Position numbers and translations under genes: made by a program | Notes under the pieces: generated by a model | Database searches by the model: none | The model's input: the letters and a program-made list of their open reading frames with translations, nothing else | What the model was told of the DNA's origin: nothing | Assembly (NCBI RefSeq): GCF_030376615.1 | Contig: NZ_JARRAB010000021.1 | Coordinates: 1 to 64,000, forward strand | Direction: 5' to 3' | Source of the DNA: Pseudomonas sp. sp1636 | GTDB taxonomy: Bacteria; Pseudomonadota; Gammaproteobacteria; Pseudomonadales; Pseudomonadaceae | DNA length: 64,000 nucleotides | In this document: positions 45,902-53,622 of the stretch, piece by piece | How the letters are laid out: each line of letters opens with the position of its first letter | Numbering within the stretch: position 1 is the stretch's first letter

Positions 45902-46049
45902 CTAGCAGGCCGTTGGAAAACTACCTGCGTTGCCGATGCGTCGTTAAAAACAGGCTCAAAATGCTCATTTACAACACGTAAACTGCGCTTTCTCGCCTGT
46001 TTTTGCCTAGCCTCGGCTGCCTCGCCTACATTTCTCAACGGCCTGCTAG
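45902..46049. repeat. MITE-like palindromic element, 148 bp
   Basis: Perfect 14-base terminal inverted repeats: CTAGCAGGCCGTTG at 45902-45915 and CAACGGCCTGCTAG at 46036-46049. Inner inverted repeat AAAAACAGGC (45946-45955) and GCCTGTTTTT (45995-46004). No coding capacity. It lies between rarD and srkA, both on the minus strand, in a 307-base gap that otherwise shows only a small GGTTTT/AAAACC hairpin near 46083. Confidence 0.75.
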
Positions 46050-46168
46050 TCGTGCGCTTCGACACTTGTCTGTAGGTTCAGGTTTTTCCTGCCGGGGAAA
46101 ACCGCTCTTGCGTAAGGCCGGTTTACCGGCGTAGCCCGCGCGTGTCGCCGATGGCTTGCCGCTGTTGC

Positions 46169-47143
46169 TCAGAACAGCTTGAGCGGTTCCTCGTCCAGCG
46201 CCGCCAACTGCTCGCGCAGCATCAGCACCTGTTCGCCCCAATAGCGTTCGCTGCCGAACCAGGGAAAACTGTGGGGAAACGCCGGGTCGTCCCAGCGGCG
46301 TGCCAGCCAGGCGCTGTAGTGCATCAGGCGCAGGGAACGCAGGCCTTCGATCAGCGGCAGTTCGCGCGGGTTGAAGTCGTGGAACTCCTGATAACCGTCC
46401 ATCAGCTCGGACAGTTGACCGAGGCGCTCATGGCGTTCGCCGGCCAGCATCATCCACAGATCCTGCACCGCCGGGCCCATGCGGCAGTCGTCGAGGTCGA
46501 CCATATGGAAGGTGTCGTCGCGGCACAGCAGGTTGCCGGGGTGGCAATCGCCGTGCAGGCGGATCGCCTGCACCGGGGTGTCGGCGAACAGCGCATCGAG
46601 GCGTTTGAGCAGATCGCGTGCCACCGACTCGTAAGCCGGCAGCAGGCTGGGCGGAATGAAGTTGCCCTCCAGCAGGGTGGCCAGCGAGGCGTGGCCGAAG
46701 TTCTCCACCTGCAAGGCTTCGCGGTGGGCGAAGGGGCGCAGCGAGCCGACCGCGTGCAGGCGCCCGAGCAACTGGCCGAGGCGATACAGCTGGTCGAGGT
46801 TGCCCGGCTCCGGCGCGCGGCCGCCGCGCCGCGGGAACAGGGTGAAGCGAAAGCCGGCGTGCTCGAACAGGGTCTCGCCATCGCGCACCAGTGGCGCCAC
46901 CACCGGCACCTCGCACTCGGCCAGTTCGAAGGTGAAACTGTGCTCCTCGCGGATCGCCGCGTCGCTCCAGCGTTGCGGCCGGTAGAACTTGGCGATCAGC
47001 GGCGTTTCGCCTTCGATGCCCACCTGGTAGACGCGGTTTTCGTAGCTGTTGAGCGCCAATATGCGGGCATCGCTGAGGTAGCCAATGCTTTCCACGGCAT
47101 CCAGCACCAGGTCGGGGGTCAGGGCGGCAAAGGGATGGGACAT
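46169..47143 (-). CDS. srkA: Stress response kinase SrkA (YihE)
   Basis: Kinase-like protein of 324 aa. The N terminus HPFAALTPDLVLDAVESIGY and the segment ALNSYENRVYQVGIEGETPLIAKFY (quoted in part) match YihE. The catalytic loop RLHGDCHPGNLLCRDD and the metal-binding MVDLDDCRMGPAVQDLWMML are clear. SrkA protects cells from programmed-death-like stress after envelope signals in E. coli (Cpx regulated). GGAG precedes the ATG. Confidence 0.92.
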   Translation of the reverse strand: MSHPFAALTPDLVLDAVESIGYLSDARILALNSYENRVYQVGIEGETPLIAKFYRPQRWSDAAIREEHSFTFELAECEVPVVAPLVRDGETLFEHAGFRFTLFPRRGGRAPEPGNLDQLYRLGQLLGRLHAVGSLRPFAHREALQVENFGHASLATLLEGNFIPPSLLPAYESVARDLLKRLDALFADTPVQAIRLHGDCHPGNLLCRDDTFHMVDLDDCRMGPAVQDLWMMLAGERHERLGQLSELMDGYQEFHDFNPRELPLIEGLRSLRLMHYSAWLARRWDDPAFPHSFPWFGSERYWGEQVLMLREQLAALDEEPLKLF

Positions 47144-47212
47144 GGTCGGCTCCGGTCTCTGGGCCGACGAGTGTAGCGCTTATCCGGGGGCGGGCGTGTT
47201 ACCGGTCGCGGC

Positions 47213-47276
47213 CCGTAGCCTGGATAAGCGCAGCGCAATCCGGGATCGGTGCGTCAAGGCTTCTCCGGGCTACAGG
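47213..47276. repeat. REP palindrome, GTAGCCCGGAT family
   Basis: CCGTAGCCTGGAT at 47213 and CTCCGGGCTACAGG ending at 47276, with an internal GCAATCCGGGAT. It lies between srkA and comF, both transcribed leftward. Confidence 0.75.
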
Positions 47277-47314
47277 AGCGGTTCGGCTTCAAGGCTCCAG
47301 CGTGGCGAGGCGTG

Positions 47315-48049
47315 CTATTCCCCGGGCTTGGGCGTGCGTGCCAGGCAATAGATGTCGACCCGCGCCGCGCCGGCCTTTTTCAGCAGGCGCGCCAGGCTCT
47401 CGGCGGTGGCGCCGGTGGTCAGTACGTCGTCGACCAGCGCCAGGTGCAGACCGCCGAACTGGCTGGCAGGCGCCAGGGCAAAGGCGCGGCGCAGGTTGCG
47501 TTTGCGGGTGGCGGCGTCCAGTTGCTGCTGCGCCGGGGTGTCGATCACCCGCCGCAGCCAGTGCTGCTGCACCGGCAACTGCAGTTGTTCGCTGAGCCAC
47601 TGGGCGAGCAGCGCCGCCTGGTTGAAACCGCGCTGGCGTTGCCGGCGTTCGGCCAGGGGCACCGGCAGCAGCAGGTCGGGCCTGGCCAGGCCTTCGTCGA
47701 AGGCATGCAGCAGGTGTTGCGACAACAGCTCGCCGAGCAGGCGTCCCAATGGCCATTGCGCCTGGTGCTTGAAGCGGGTGATCAGGCTGTCGACAGGGAA
47801 GGCATAGCGCCAAGGAGCCTCGACCCGGTCGAAGCGCGGTTGCCGTTTTAGGCAGCCGCCGCAGGTCAGGCCGGCGTGCGGCAGCGGCAGGGCGCAGACC
47901 TGGCAGCGCGCGCCTAACCACGGCAGTTCGCTTTCGCAACTGACGCAGAGGCTGTGTCGGGTGTCGGCCGGCTCGTCGCAGAGCAGGCAGCCCTGTTGGT
48001 TTTTTAACCAGTTGTAAATCTGGTGTTGGCCTTCTGGTTGACAGCGCAT
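47315..48049 (-). CDS. comF: ComF-family amidophosphoribosyltransferase-like protein
   Basis: Protein of 244 aa. The N terminus has four Cys pairs (CLLCDE, CVSC, CQVC, CGGC) forming a zinc-binding part, and the C-terminal phosphoribosyltransferase domain has LALVDDVLTTGATAESLA, the PRPP-binding loop. Homologs are needed for natural transformation in competent bacteria; in Pseudomonas the exact role is unclear. AAGGAAG precedes the ATG. It is divergent from bioB with a 79-base spacer. Confidence 0.9.
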   Translation of the reverse strand: MRCQPEGQHQIYNWLKNQQGCLLCDEPADTRHSLCVSCESELPWLGARCQVCALPLPHAGLTCGGCLKRQPRFDRVEAPWRYAFPVDSLITRFKHQAQWPLGRLLGELLSQHLLHAFDEGLARPDLLLPVPLAERRQRQRGFNQAALLAQWLSEQLQLPVQQHWLRRVIDTPAQQQLDAATRKRNLRRAFALAPASQFGGLHLALVDDVLTTGATAESLARLLKKAGAARVDIYCLARTPKPGE

Positions 48050-48128
48050 AAGGCTTCCTTAAATATGCCGGACATCCGTGTCGTGCTGACTGACTCTAGC
48101 AGCCGCTACAACTAACCAGGAATCACCG

Positions 48129-49184
48129 ATGAGCGCCACCACCGCTGCCCACCTGCGTCACGATTGGACCCTCACCGAGGTCAAGGCGCTCTTCGAACAA
48201 CCCTTCAACGACCTGTTGTTCCAGGCGCAGACCGTGCACCGCGCGCATTTCGATGCCAACCGCGTACAGGTCTCGACCCTGTTGTCGATCAAGACCGGCG
48301 CCTGCCCGGAAGACTGCAAGTACTGCCCGCAGTCCGGTCACTACAACACCGGCCTGGACAAGGAGAAGCTGCTGGAAGTGCAGAAGGTGCTGGAGGCGGC
48401 CGCCGAGGCCAAGGCCATCGGCTCGACCCGCTTCTGCATGGGCGCGGCCTGGAAGCACCCGTCGGCCAAGGACATGCCCTACGTGCTGGAGATGGTCAAA
48501 GGCGTACGCGCCATGGGCCTGGAAACCTGCATGACCCTGGGCAAGCTGGACAAGGAGCAGACCGCCGCTTTGGCCGAGGCCGGCCTCGACTATTACAACC
48601 ACAACCTGGATACCTCGCCGGAGTTCTACGGCAACATCATCACCACCCGCACCTACAATGAGCGCCTGCAGACCCTGGCCTACGTGCGCGATGCGGGGAT
48701 GAAGATCTGTTCCGGCGGCATCCTCGGCATGGGCGAGTCGCTGGACGACCGCGCAGGGCTCTTGATTCAACTGGCCAACCTGCCGGAGCACCCGGAGTCG
48801 GTGCCGATCAACATGCTGGTCAAGGTCAAGGGCACGCCCCTGGCCGAGGAAAAGGACGTCGACCCCTTCGACTTCATTCGCATGCTCGCGGTGGCGCGGA
48901 TCATGATGCCGCAGTCGCACGTGCGCCTGTCCGCCGGGCGCGAGGCGATGAACGAGCAGATGCAGGCGCTGGCCTTCTTCGCCGGCGCCAACTCGATCTT
49001 CTACGGCGAGAAGCTGCTGACCACCGCCAACCCCCAGGCCGGCAAGGACATGCAGCTGTTCGCTCGCCTCGGCATTCAGCCGGAGGAGCGCCAAGAGCAC
49101 GCCGACGAGGTGCATCAGGCGGCCATCGAGCAGGCCCTGGCCGAGCAGCGCGACTCCAAGTTGTTCTATAACGCTGCGGTCTGA
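48129..49184 (+). CDS. bioB: Biotin synthase
   Basis: Radical SAM enzyme of 351 aa that inserts sulfur into dethiobiotin. The [4Fe-4S] motif is CPEDCKYCPQSGHYNTG (CxxxCxxC), with further typical CMGAAWKHP, YYNHNLDTSPEFYG and the [2Fe-2S] region VRLSAGREAMNEQMQALAF (quoted in part). The start at 48129 has AGGAA upstream. It heads the biotin operon bioBFHCD, but a REP hairpin separates it from bioF. Confidence 0.96.
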   Translation: MSATTAAHLRHDWTLTEVKALFEQPFNDLLFQAQTVHRAHFDANRVQVSTLLSIKTGACPEDCKYCPQSGHYNTGLDKEKLLEVQKVLEAAAEAKAIGSTRFCMGAAWKHPSAKDMPYVLEMVKGVRAMGLETCMTLGKLDKEQTAALAEAGLDYYNHNLDTSPEFYGNIITTRTYNERLQTLAYVRDAGMKICSGGILGMGESLDDRAGLLIQLANLPEHPESVPINMLVKVKGTPLAEEKDVDPFDFIRMLAVARIMMPQSHVRLSAGREAMNEQMQALAFFAGANSIFYGEKLLTTANPQAGKDMQLFARLGIQPEERQEHADEVHQAAIEQALAEQRDSKLFYNAAV

Positions 49185-49240
49185 TGGCTCGCGCAGTGGA
49201 TGGGTAAGTTGCCCACCACCCGAGGTTTGATCTTTTCCGG

Positions 49241-49300
49241 GTAGGAGCGGGCCATGCCCGCGAAGGCCGTTTGCGGTTCGCGGGCATGGCCCGCTCCTAC
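49241..49300. repeat. Perfect REP hairpin between bioB and bioF
   Basis: Arms of 24 bases, GTAGGAGCGGGCCATGCCCG and four more at 49241-49264, matched exactly by 49277-49300, with a 12-base loop. It ends 24 bases before the bioF start and includes an in-frame ATG at 49271 which could be misread as the bioF start. Confidence 0.9.
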
Positions 49301-49324
49301 ATCGCTGCTATTGCCGAGGCTTGC

Positions 49325-50497
49325 ATGCCCTTCGACCTTGCCGCCCGTCTCGCCGAACGCCGCGCTGCCGATCTCTACCGGCAGCGGCCCTTGCTCGATT
49401 CGCCGCAAGGGCCGCTGGTCAAAGTCGACGGCCGCGAGCTGCTGGCCTTCTGCTCCAACGACTACCTCGGCCTGGCCAACCACCCGCAGGTGATCGAGGC
49501 CTGGCGCGCCGGCGCGCTGCGCTGGGGGGTCGGCGGCGGCGCCTCGCACCTGGTGATCGGCCACAGCACGCCGCACCACGAGCTGGAGGAGGCGCTCGCC
49601 GAATTCAGCGGCCGGCCGCGGGCGCTGCTGTTTTCCACCGGCTACATGGCCAACCTGGGCGCGGTCACCGCGCTGCTGGGGCAGGGCGATACGGTGCTGG
49701 AAGACCGCCTCAATCACGCCTCCTTGCTGGACGCCGGCCTGCTCAGCGGTGCGCGCTTCTCGCGCTACCTGCACAACGACGCCGCCAGCCTGGCCAGCCG
49801 CCTGGACAAGGCCGGCGGCAATACCCTGGTGGTGACCGACGGGGTGTTCAGCATGGACGGCGACCTGGCCGCGCTGCCGGCGCTGTGTGCGGCGGCCAAG
49901 GCCAGGGGCGCCTGGGTGATGGTCGACGACGCCCACGGCTTCGGCCCGCTGGGTGCCACTGGCGGCGGTATCGTCGAGCACTTCGGCCTGGGCCAGGACG
50001 ACGTCCAGGTGCTGGTCGGCACCCTGGGCAAGGCCTTCGGCACCGCCGGAGCCTTCGTCGCCGGCAGCGAGGAGCTGATCGAGACCCTGGTGCAGTTCGC
50101 CCGCCCCTATATCTACACCACCAGCCAGCCGCCGGCGCTGGCCTGCGCCACCCTGAAGAGCCTGGAATTGCTGCGCAGCGAGCACTGGCGGCGCGAACGC
50201 TTGAACGCCTTGATCAAGCGCTTCCGTGAAGGCGCGAGCGCGATTGGTCTCGAGTTGATGGACAGCGCCACGCCGATTCAGCCGATCCTGGTCGGCGACA
50301 GCGCTCGCGCCATGCGCCTGTCGCAGCTGCTGCGCGAGCGCGGCTTGCTGGTCACCGCGATCCGTCCGCCGACGGTGCCGGCCGGCAGTGCGCGCCTGCG
50401 CGTCACCCTGTCGGCGGCGCACAGCGATGCCCAGCTCGAACGGCTGCTGGAGGCGCTGGCCGAGTGCTGGCCGCTACTGGAGAGCAGCGATGCGTGA
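49325..50497 (+). CDS. bioF: 8-amino-7-oxononanoate synthase
   Basis: PLP-dependent enzyme of 390 aa that condenses pimeloyl thioester with alanine. Features: FCSNDYLGLANHPQVIEAW, GVGGGASHLVIGHSTPHHELE, VTDGVFSMDGDLA, and the PLP lysine in VGTLGKAFGTAGAFV. The ATG at 49325 gives the usual N terminus MPFDLAARLAERRAADLYRQ and follows a GAGG; the upstream ATG at 49271 would translate the REP hairpin. Its end overlaps bioH by eight bases. Confidence 0.95.
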   Translation: MPFDLAARLAERRAADLYRQRPLLDSPQGPLVKVDGRELLAFCSNDYLGLANHPQVIEAWRAGALRWGVGGGASHLVIGHSTPHHELEEALAEFSGRPRALLFSTGYMANLGAVTALLGQGDTVLEDRLNHASLLDAGLLSGARFSRYLHNDAASLASRLDKAGGNTLVVTDGVFSMDGDLAALPALCAAAKARGAWVMVDDAHGFGPLGATGGGIVEHFGLGQDDVQVLVGTLGKAFGTAGAFVAGSEELIETLVQFARPYIYTTSQPPALACATLKSLELLRSEHWRRERLNALIKRFREGASAIGLELMDSATPIQPILVGDSARAMRLSQLLRERGLLVTAIRPPTVPAGSARLRVTLSAAHSDAQLERLLEALAECWPLLESSDA

Positions 50498-51221
50498 CCG
50501 CCTGATCTTGCTGCCCGGTTGGGGTCTGGGCAGTACCCCGCTGGAGCCGCTGGCCGAAGCCCTGCGCGGCCTCGATTCGCGCCTGCGGGTCGAGATCGAG
50601 CCCCTGCCGTTGCTGGACTCCGGCGACCCCGTCGACTGGCTGGACGAGCTCGATGCCAACCTGCCCCAGGACGCCTGGCTCGGCGGCTGGTCGCTCGGCG
50701 GCATGCTCGCCAGTGAGCTGGCGGCGCGCCGTGGCGAGCGTTGTGCCGGCCTGCTGACCCTGGCCAGCAATGCGCGTTTCGTTGCCGCGCCGACCTGGCC
50801 CGGCGCGATGGCGGCCGAGACCTTTGCGCTGTTTCGCCAAGGCTGCGCGACGGATGCGCGGGCCACCTTGAAGCGCTTCGCCCTGCTCTGCGCTCAGGGC
50901 GCCGCGGATCCGCGCGGCTTGTCGCGGCTGCTGCTGGGTGCGGCGCCGCAGCACCGTACCGGCGATCTGCTGGCAGGGTTGGATGTGCTGGCCGCGCTGG
51001 ATACCCGCGGCGCCTTGCAGGCCTTCGTCGGTCCGCAACTGCATCTGTTCGCCGGCGACGATGGCCTGGTGCCGGCAGCGGCGGCGGCCGCGCTGCTGGC
51101 GTTGCTGGCGGATGTCGAGATCGGCCTGATCGATAACGCCAGCCATGCCTTCGCCCTGGAGCGCCCCCACGAGATCGCCGCGGCGATCCAGGCCTTTCTG
51201 CATGAGGCCGGCGATGATTGA
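50490..51221 (+). CDS. bioH: Pimeloyl-ACP methyl ester carboxylesterase
   Basis: Alpha/beta hydrolase of 243 aa that frees pimeloyl-ACP from its methyl ester. The nucleophile elbow GWSLGGMLAS carries the catalytic Ser; the acid is in HLFAGDDGLVP and the base in IDNASHAFALERP. The oxyanion region LLPGWGLGSTPLEPL is at the N terminus. The coding sequence starts inside bioF and its end overlaps bioC. Confidence 0.93.
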   Translation: MRDRLILLPGWGLGSTPLEPLAEALRGLDSRLRVEIEPLPLLDSGDPVDWLDELDANLPQDAWLGGWSLGGMLASELAARRGERCAGLLTLASNARFVAAPTWPGAMAAETFALFRQGCATDARATLKRFALLCAQGAADPRGLSRLLLGAAPQHRTGDLLAGLDVLAALDTRGALQAFVGPQLHLFAGDDGLVPAAAAAALLALLADVEIGLIDNASHAFALERPHEIAAAIQAFLHEAGDD

Positions 51222-52014
51222 GCGTGTGCTCGGCGGGTTGCCGGACAAGCGTCAGGTGGCCGCCTCCTTTTCCCGCGCCGCCGACAGCTACGACAGCGTC
51301 GCGGCCCTGCAGCGCAAGGTCGGCAGCGAGCTGCTGGATCGCCTGCCGGCTGATCTTGTCCCGCAGCGCTGGCTCGACCTGGGCTGCGGCACCGGGCATT
51401 TCAGTCGTGCCCTGGGCCAGCGTTACGCCGCGGCCGAGGGCGTGGCCCTGGATCTTGCCGAGGGCATGCTGCGCCACGCCCAGCCATTGGGCGGCGCGCA
51501 ACAGTTTGTCGCCGGCGATGCCGAGCGCCTGCCGCTGCGTGGCGAGTCCTGCGACCTGCTGTTTTCCAGCCTGGCACTGCAATGGTGTGCGGATTTTACC
51601 GCGGTGCTCGGCGAAGCCCGGCGAGTCTTGCGTCCCGCTGGCGTGCTGGCCTTCAGCAGCCTGTGCGTCGGCACCCTGCAGGAGTTGCGCGACAGTTGGC
51701 AGGCGGTGGACGGCTTCGTCCACGTCAACCGCTTCCGCCGCTTCGCCGATTACCAACAGCTTTGTGCGGACAGCGGCTTGCAGCTGCTCAGCCTGGAAAA
51801 CCAGGCCGAGGTGCTGCACTACCCCGACCTGCGCAGCCTGACCCATGAACTCAAGGCGTTGGGCGCGCACAACCTCAACCCCGGCCGCCCGGGTGGCCTG
51901 ACCGGGCGCGCCCGCATGCTGGCGCTGCTCGCCGCCTACGAACAGTTCCGTCAGGCGCCGGGATTGCCGGCGAGCTATCAGGTGGTCTACGGCCTTTTGC
52001 GCAAAGAGAGTTGA
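51214..52014 (+). CDS. bioC: Malonyl-ACP O-methyltransferase
   Basis: SAM-dependent methyltransferase of 266 aa that methylates malonyl-ACP to start pimelate synthesis. SAM motif I is WLDLGCGTGHFSRALG, and the family region is VAASFSRAADSYDSVAALQR plus ELKALGAHNLNPGRPGGLTG. The ATG at 51214 overlaps the end of bioH by eight bases. bioD follows after one base. Confidence 0.94.
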   Translation: MIERVLGGLPDKRQVAASFSRAADSYDSVAALQRKVGSELLDRLPADLVPQRWLDLGCGTGHFSRALGQRYAAAEGVALDLAEGMLRHAQPLGGAQQFVAGDAERLPLRGESCDLLFSSLALQWCADFTAVLGEARRVLRPAGVLAFSSLCVGTLQELRDSWQAVDGFVHVNRFRRFADYQQLCADSGLQLLSLENQAEVLHYPDLRSLTHELKALGAHNLNPGRPGGLTGRARMLALLAAYEQFRQAPGLPASYQVVYGLLRKES

Positions 52015-52015
52015 G

Positions 52016-52705
52016 ATGACTGCAGCCTTCTTCGTCACCGGCACCGACACCGAAGTCGGCAAGACCACGATTGCCGCCGGCTTGCTGCATGCCGCGCGCA
52101 TGGCCGGGTTGTCGACCGCCGCCGCCAAGCCGGTGGCCTCCGGTTGCAGCAAGACTGCCGCCGGCCTGCGCAACGACGACGCCCTGGCCCTGCTCGGCGA
52201 ATGCAGCCTGGCGCTGCGCTACGAGGAGGTCAATCCACTGGCCTTTGCCCCGTTCATCGCCCCTCATCTGGCGGCACGCGAGGCCGGCGTGCGCCTGGAT
52301 CTGGCGGCGCTGCGCGGGCCGGTGCAGGCGATCCTCGACAAAGGCGCGGATTTCGTCTTGGTCGAAGGCGCCGGCGGCTGGCGCGTGCCGCTGGCCGGTC
52401 AGGCGGCGCTGTCGGATCTGCCGATCAGCCTGGGTTTGCCGGTGATCCTGGTGGTCGGGGTGCGCCTGGGCTGCATCAACCACGCCGTATTGACCGCCGA
52501 GGCGATTGCTCGCGATGGCCTGACCCTGGCCGGTTGGGTGGCCAATGTGGTCGATCCCAAGACCTCGCGCCTGGAGGAGAACCTGGCGACCCTCGCCGAG
52601 CGCTTGCCGGCGCCTTGTCTGGGGCGGGTGCCGCGCCTGGCCAAGGCGACGCCGGCGGCGGTGGCCGAGTGCCTCGATCTGGCGCTGCTGGAGTTGGAGC
52701 TATAA
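52016..52705 (+). CDS. bioD: Dethiobiotin synthetase
   Basis: ATP-dependent synthetase of 229 aa. P-loop FVTGTDTEVGKTTIAAGLL is at the N terminus, with LVEGAGGWRVPLAG and LPVILVVGVRLGCINHAVLT later, all family markers. It is the last gene of bioBFHCD, starting one base after bioC. Confidence 0.95.
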   Translation: MTAAFFVTGTDTEVGKTTIAAGLLHAARMAGLSTAAAKPVASGCSKTAAGLRNDDALALLGECSLALRYEEVNPLAFAPFIAPHLAAREAGVRLDLAALRGPVQAILDKGADFVLVEGAGGWRVPLAGQAALSDLPISLGLPVILVVGVRLGCINHAVLTAEAIARDGLTLAGWVANVVDPKTSRLEENLATLAERLPAPCLGRVPRLAKATPAAVAECLDLALLELEL

Positions 52706-52801
52706 GGCAGCCTTCCGCCATAGCCATTTGCCAGTATGTTGCCGAGGCAATATCTGCTTCAATACAGGGCAACGATTCGTTGCAGTCGCGGGAGCTGGTT
52801 T

Positions 52802-53101
52802 ATGCAAATCTCCGCTAACGCCTTCAATTCGGGCATCGGCACCATTCAGGCGGGGCAGCGGCGGGTCGATCAGGCCGCCGCCGAGATCGCCGGCGGTATC
52901 ATCGCCGGGCCCCAGCAGGCGACGCAGACGCCTGTGCCGAATCAAGTCAATCCGCCGCCGGAAGCCGCCGGTCAAGGCCGTGCGGATCTGGCCGACAGCC
53001 TGGTCGCCCTGCGTGTGGGCCAGAACGAGGCACAAGCCGGGGCGCGCGTCGTGCGCACCGCCGACGAAATGCTGGGCACGCTGATCGACACCAAGGCCTG
53101 A
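52802..53101 (+). CDS. Small protein resembling flagellar rod/hook termini
   Basis: Protein of 99 aa, not assigned. The N terminus ISANAFNSGIGTIQAGQRRV and an Ala-rich helix recall the rod-protein N terminus of flagellar axial proteins, and the C terminus RVVRTADEMLGTLIDTKA closely resembles the C-terminal signature of FlgC/FlgG/FlgE-type proteins (usually TADEMLGTLLD). A Pro/Gln-rich linker joins them and the large central domain of rod proteins is absent. It follows bioD by 96 bases. P. aeruginosa has a small gene of unknown function at the equivalent place. Confidence 0.75.
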   Translation: MQISANAFNSGIGTIQAGQRRVDQAAAEIAGGIIAGPQQATQTPVPNQVNPPPEAAGQGRADLADSLVALRVGQNEAQAGARVVRTADEMLGTLIDTKA

Positions 53102-53130
53102 GAACGCCCCGGTCGCCTAGCCCCGACAGT

Positions 53131-53414
53131 GTCGTCACTGTCGCTCCGGTCTATTTCGCCCGCCGCGCGGCCGGCGTTTCCCCCGATCTGGCCCGCGCTG
53201 CTCAGGCGCCCGTTACGCCATCGCCCAGCCTTGACGATGAACAAACTGCTTTCTCCCGCGAAGCAGCGGAGCAGTGCTCGGCGCCTCGACCCCGTCCATG
53301 CTCCAGCCGGACAAGGCCGAATCCAGTCCGCAGCCACGCATCGAGCAACTGCAGCCTGCCGAGCGGGCCACTCGTGACCGCGAAGTGCGCGTTCACGAGC
53401 AGGCGCCTGGCTGA
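53131..53414 (+). pseudogene. Decayed SprA-like putative metalloprotease
   Basis: Two frames together look like the N-terminal half of a SprA-related putative metalloprotease. The first frame (from 53131) reads VVTVAPVYFARRAAGVSPDL onward to about 53285; after a frameshift the second (53298-53414) reads ERATRDREVRVHEQAPG and stops. In intact relatives the motif is RDREVRxHEQAHLAAGG, so the change at HEQA and the stop remove the catalytic second His. A small hairpin CGACAGTG/CACTGTCG is at 53124-53143. The downstream part of the gene is missing. Confidence 0.55.
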
Positions 53415-53622
53415 GTTGCCGGACTCTGCAGCGCCGATTGATCTGTTTGGCTATCGGTAGTCCGCTGATGCTTGACAAGGCTGGGGCGTAAACGTATGTT
53501 TCAAACACTTGTTTGATTGCTGGGTGGCCAAGACGTCGCCAGGCAGTCGGGAGTGATCCCCCAAGCGACCGCCTATCCGGTCACCCAAACACACTAAGAG
53601 TCCACCGCAGAGGTTTTCCGCT

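Noticed and set aside
48000..48128. BirA-type operator ahead of bioB
   Set aside because: A TTGTAAAT string lies inside comF, but no properly spaced second half-site is present.
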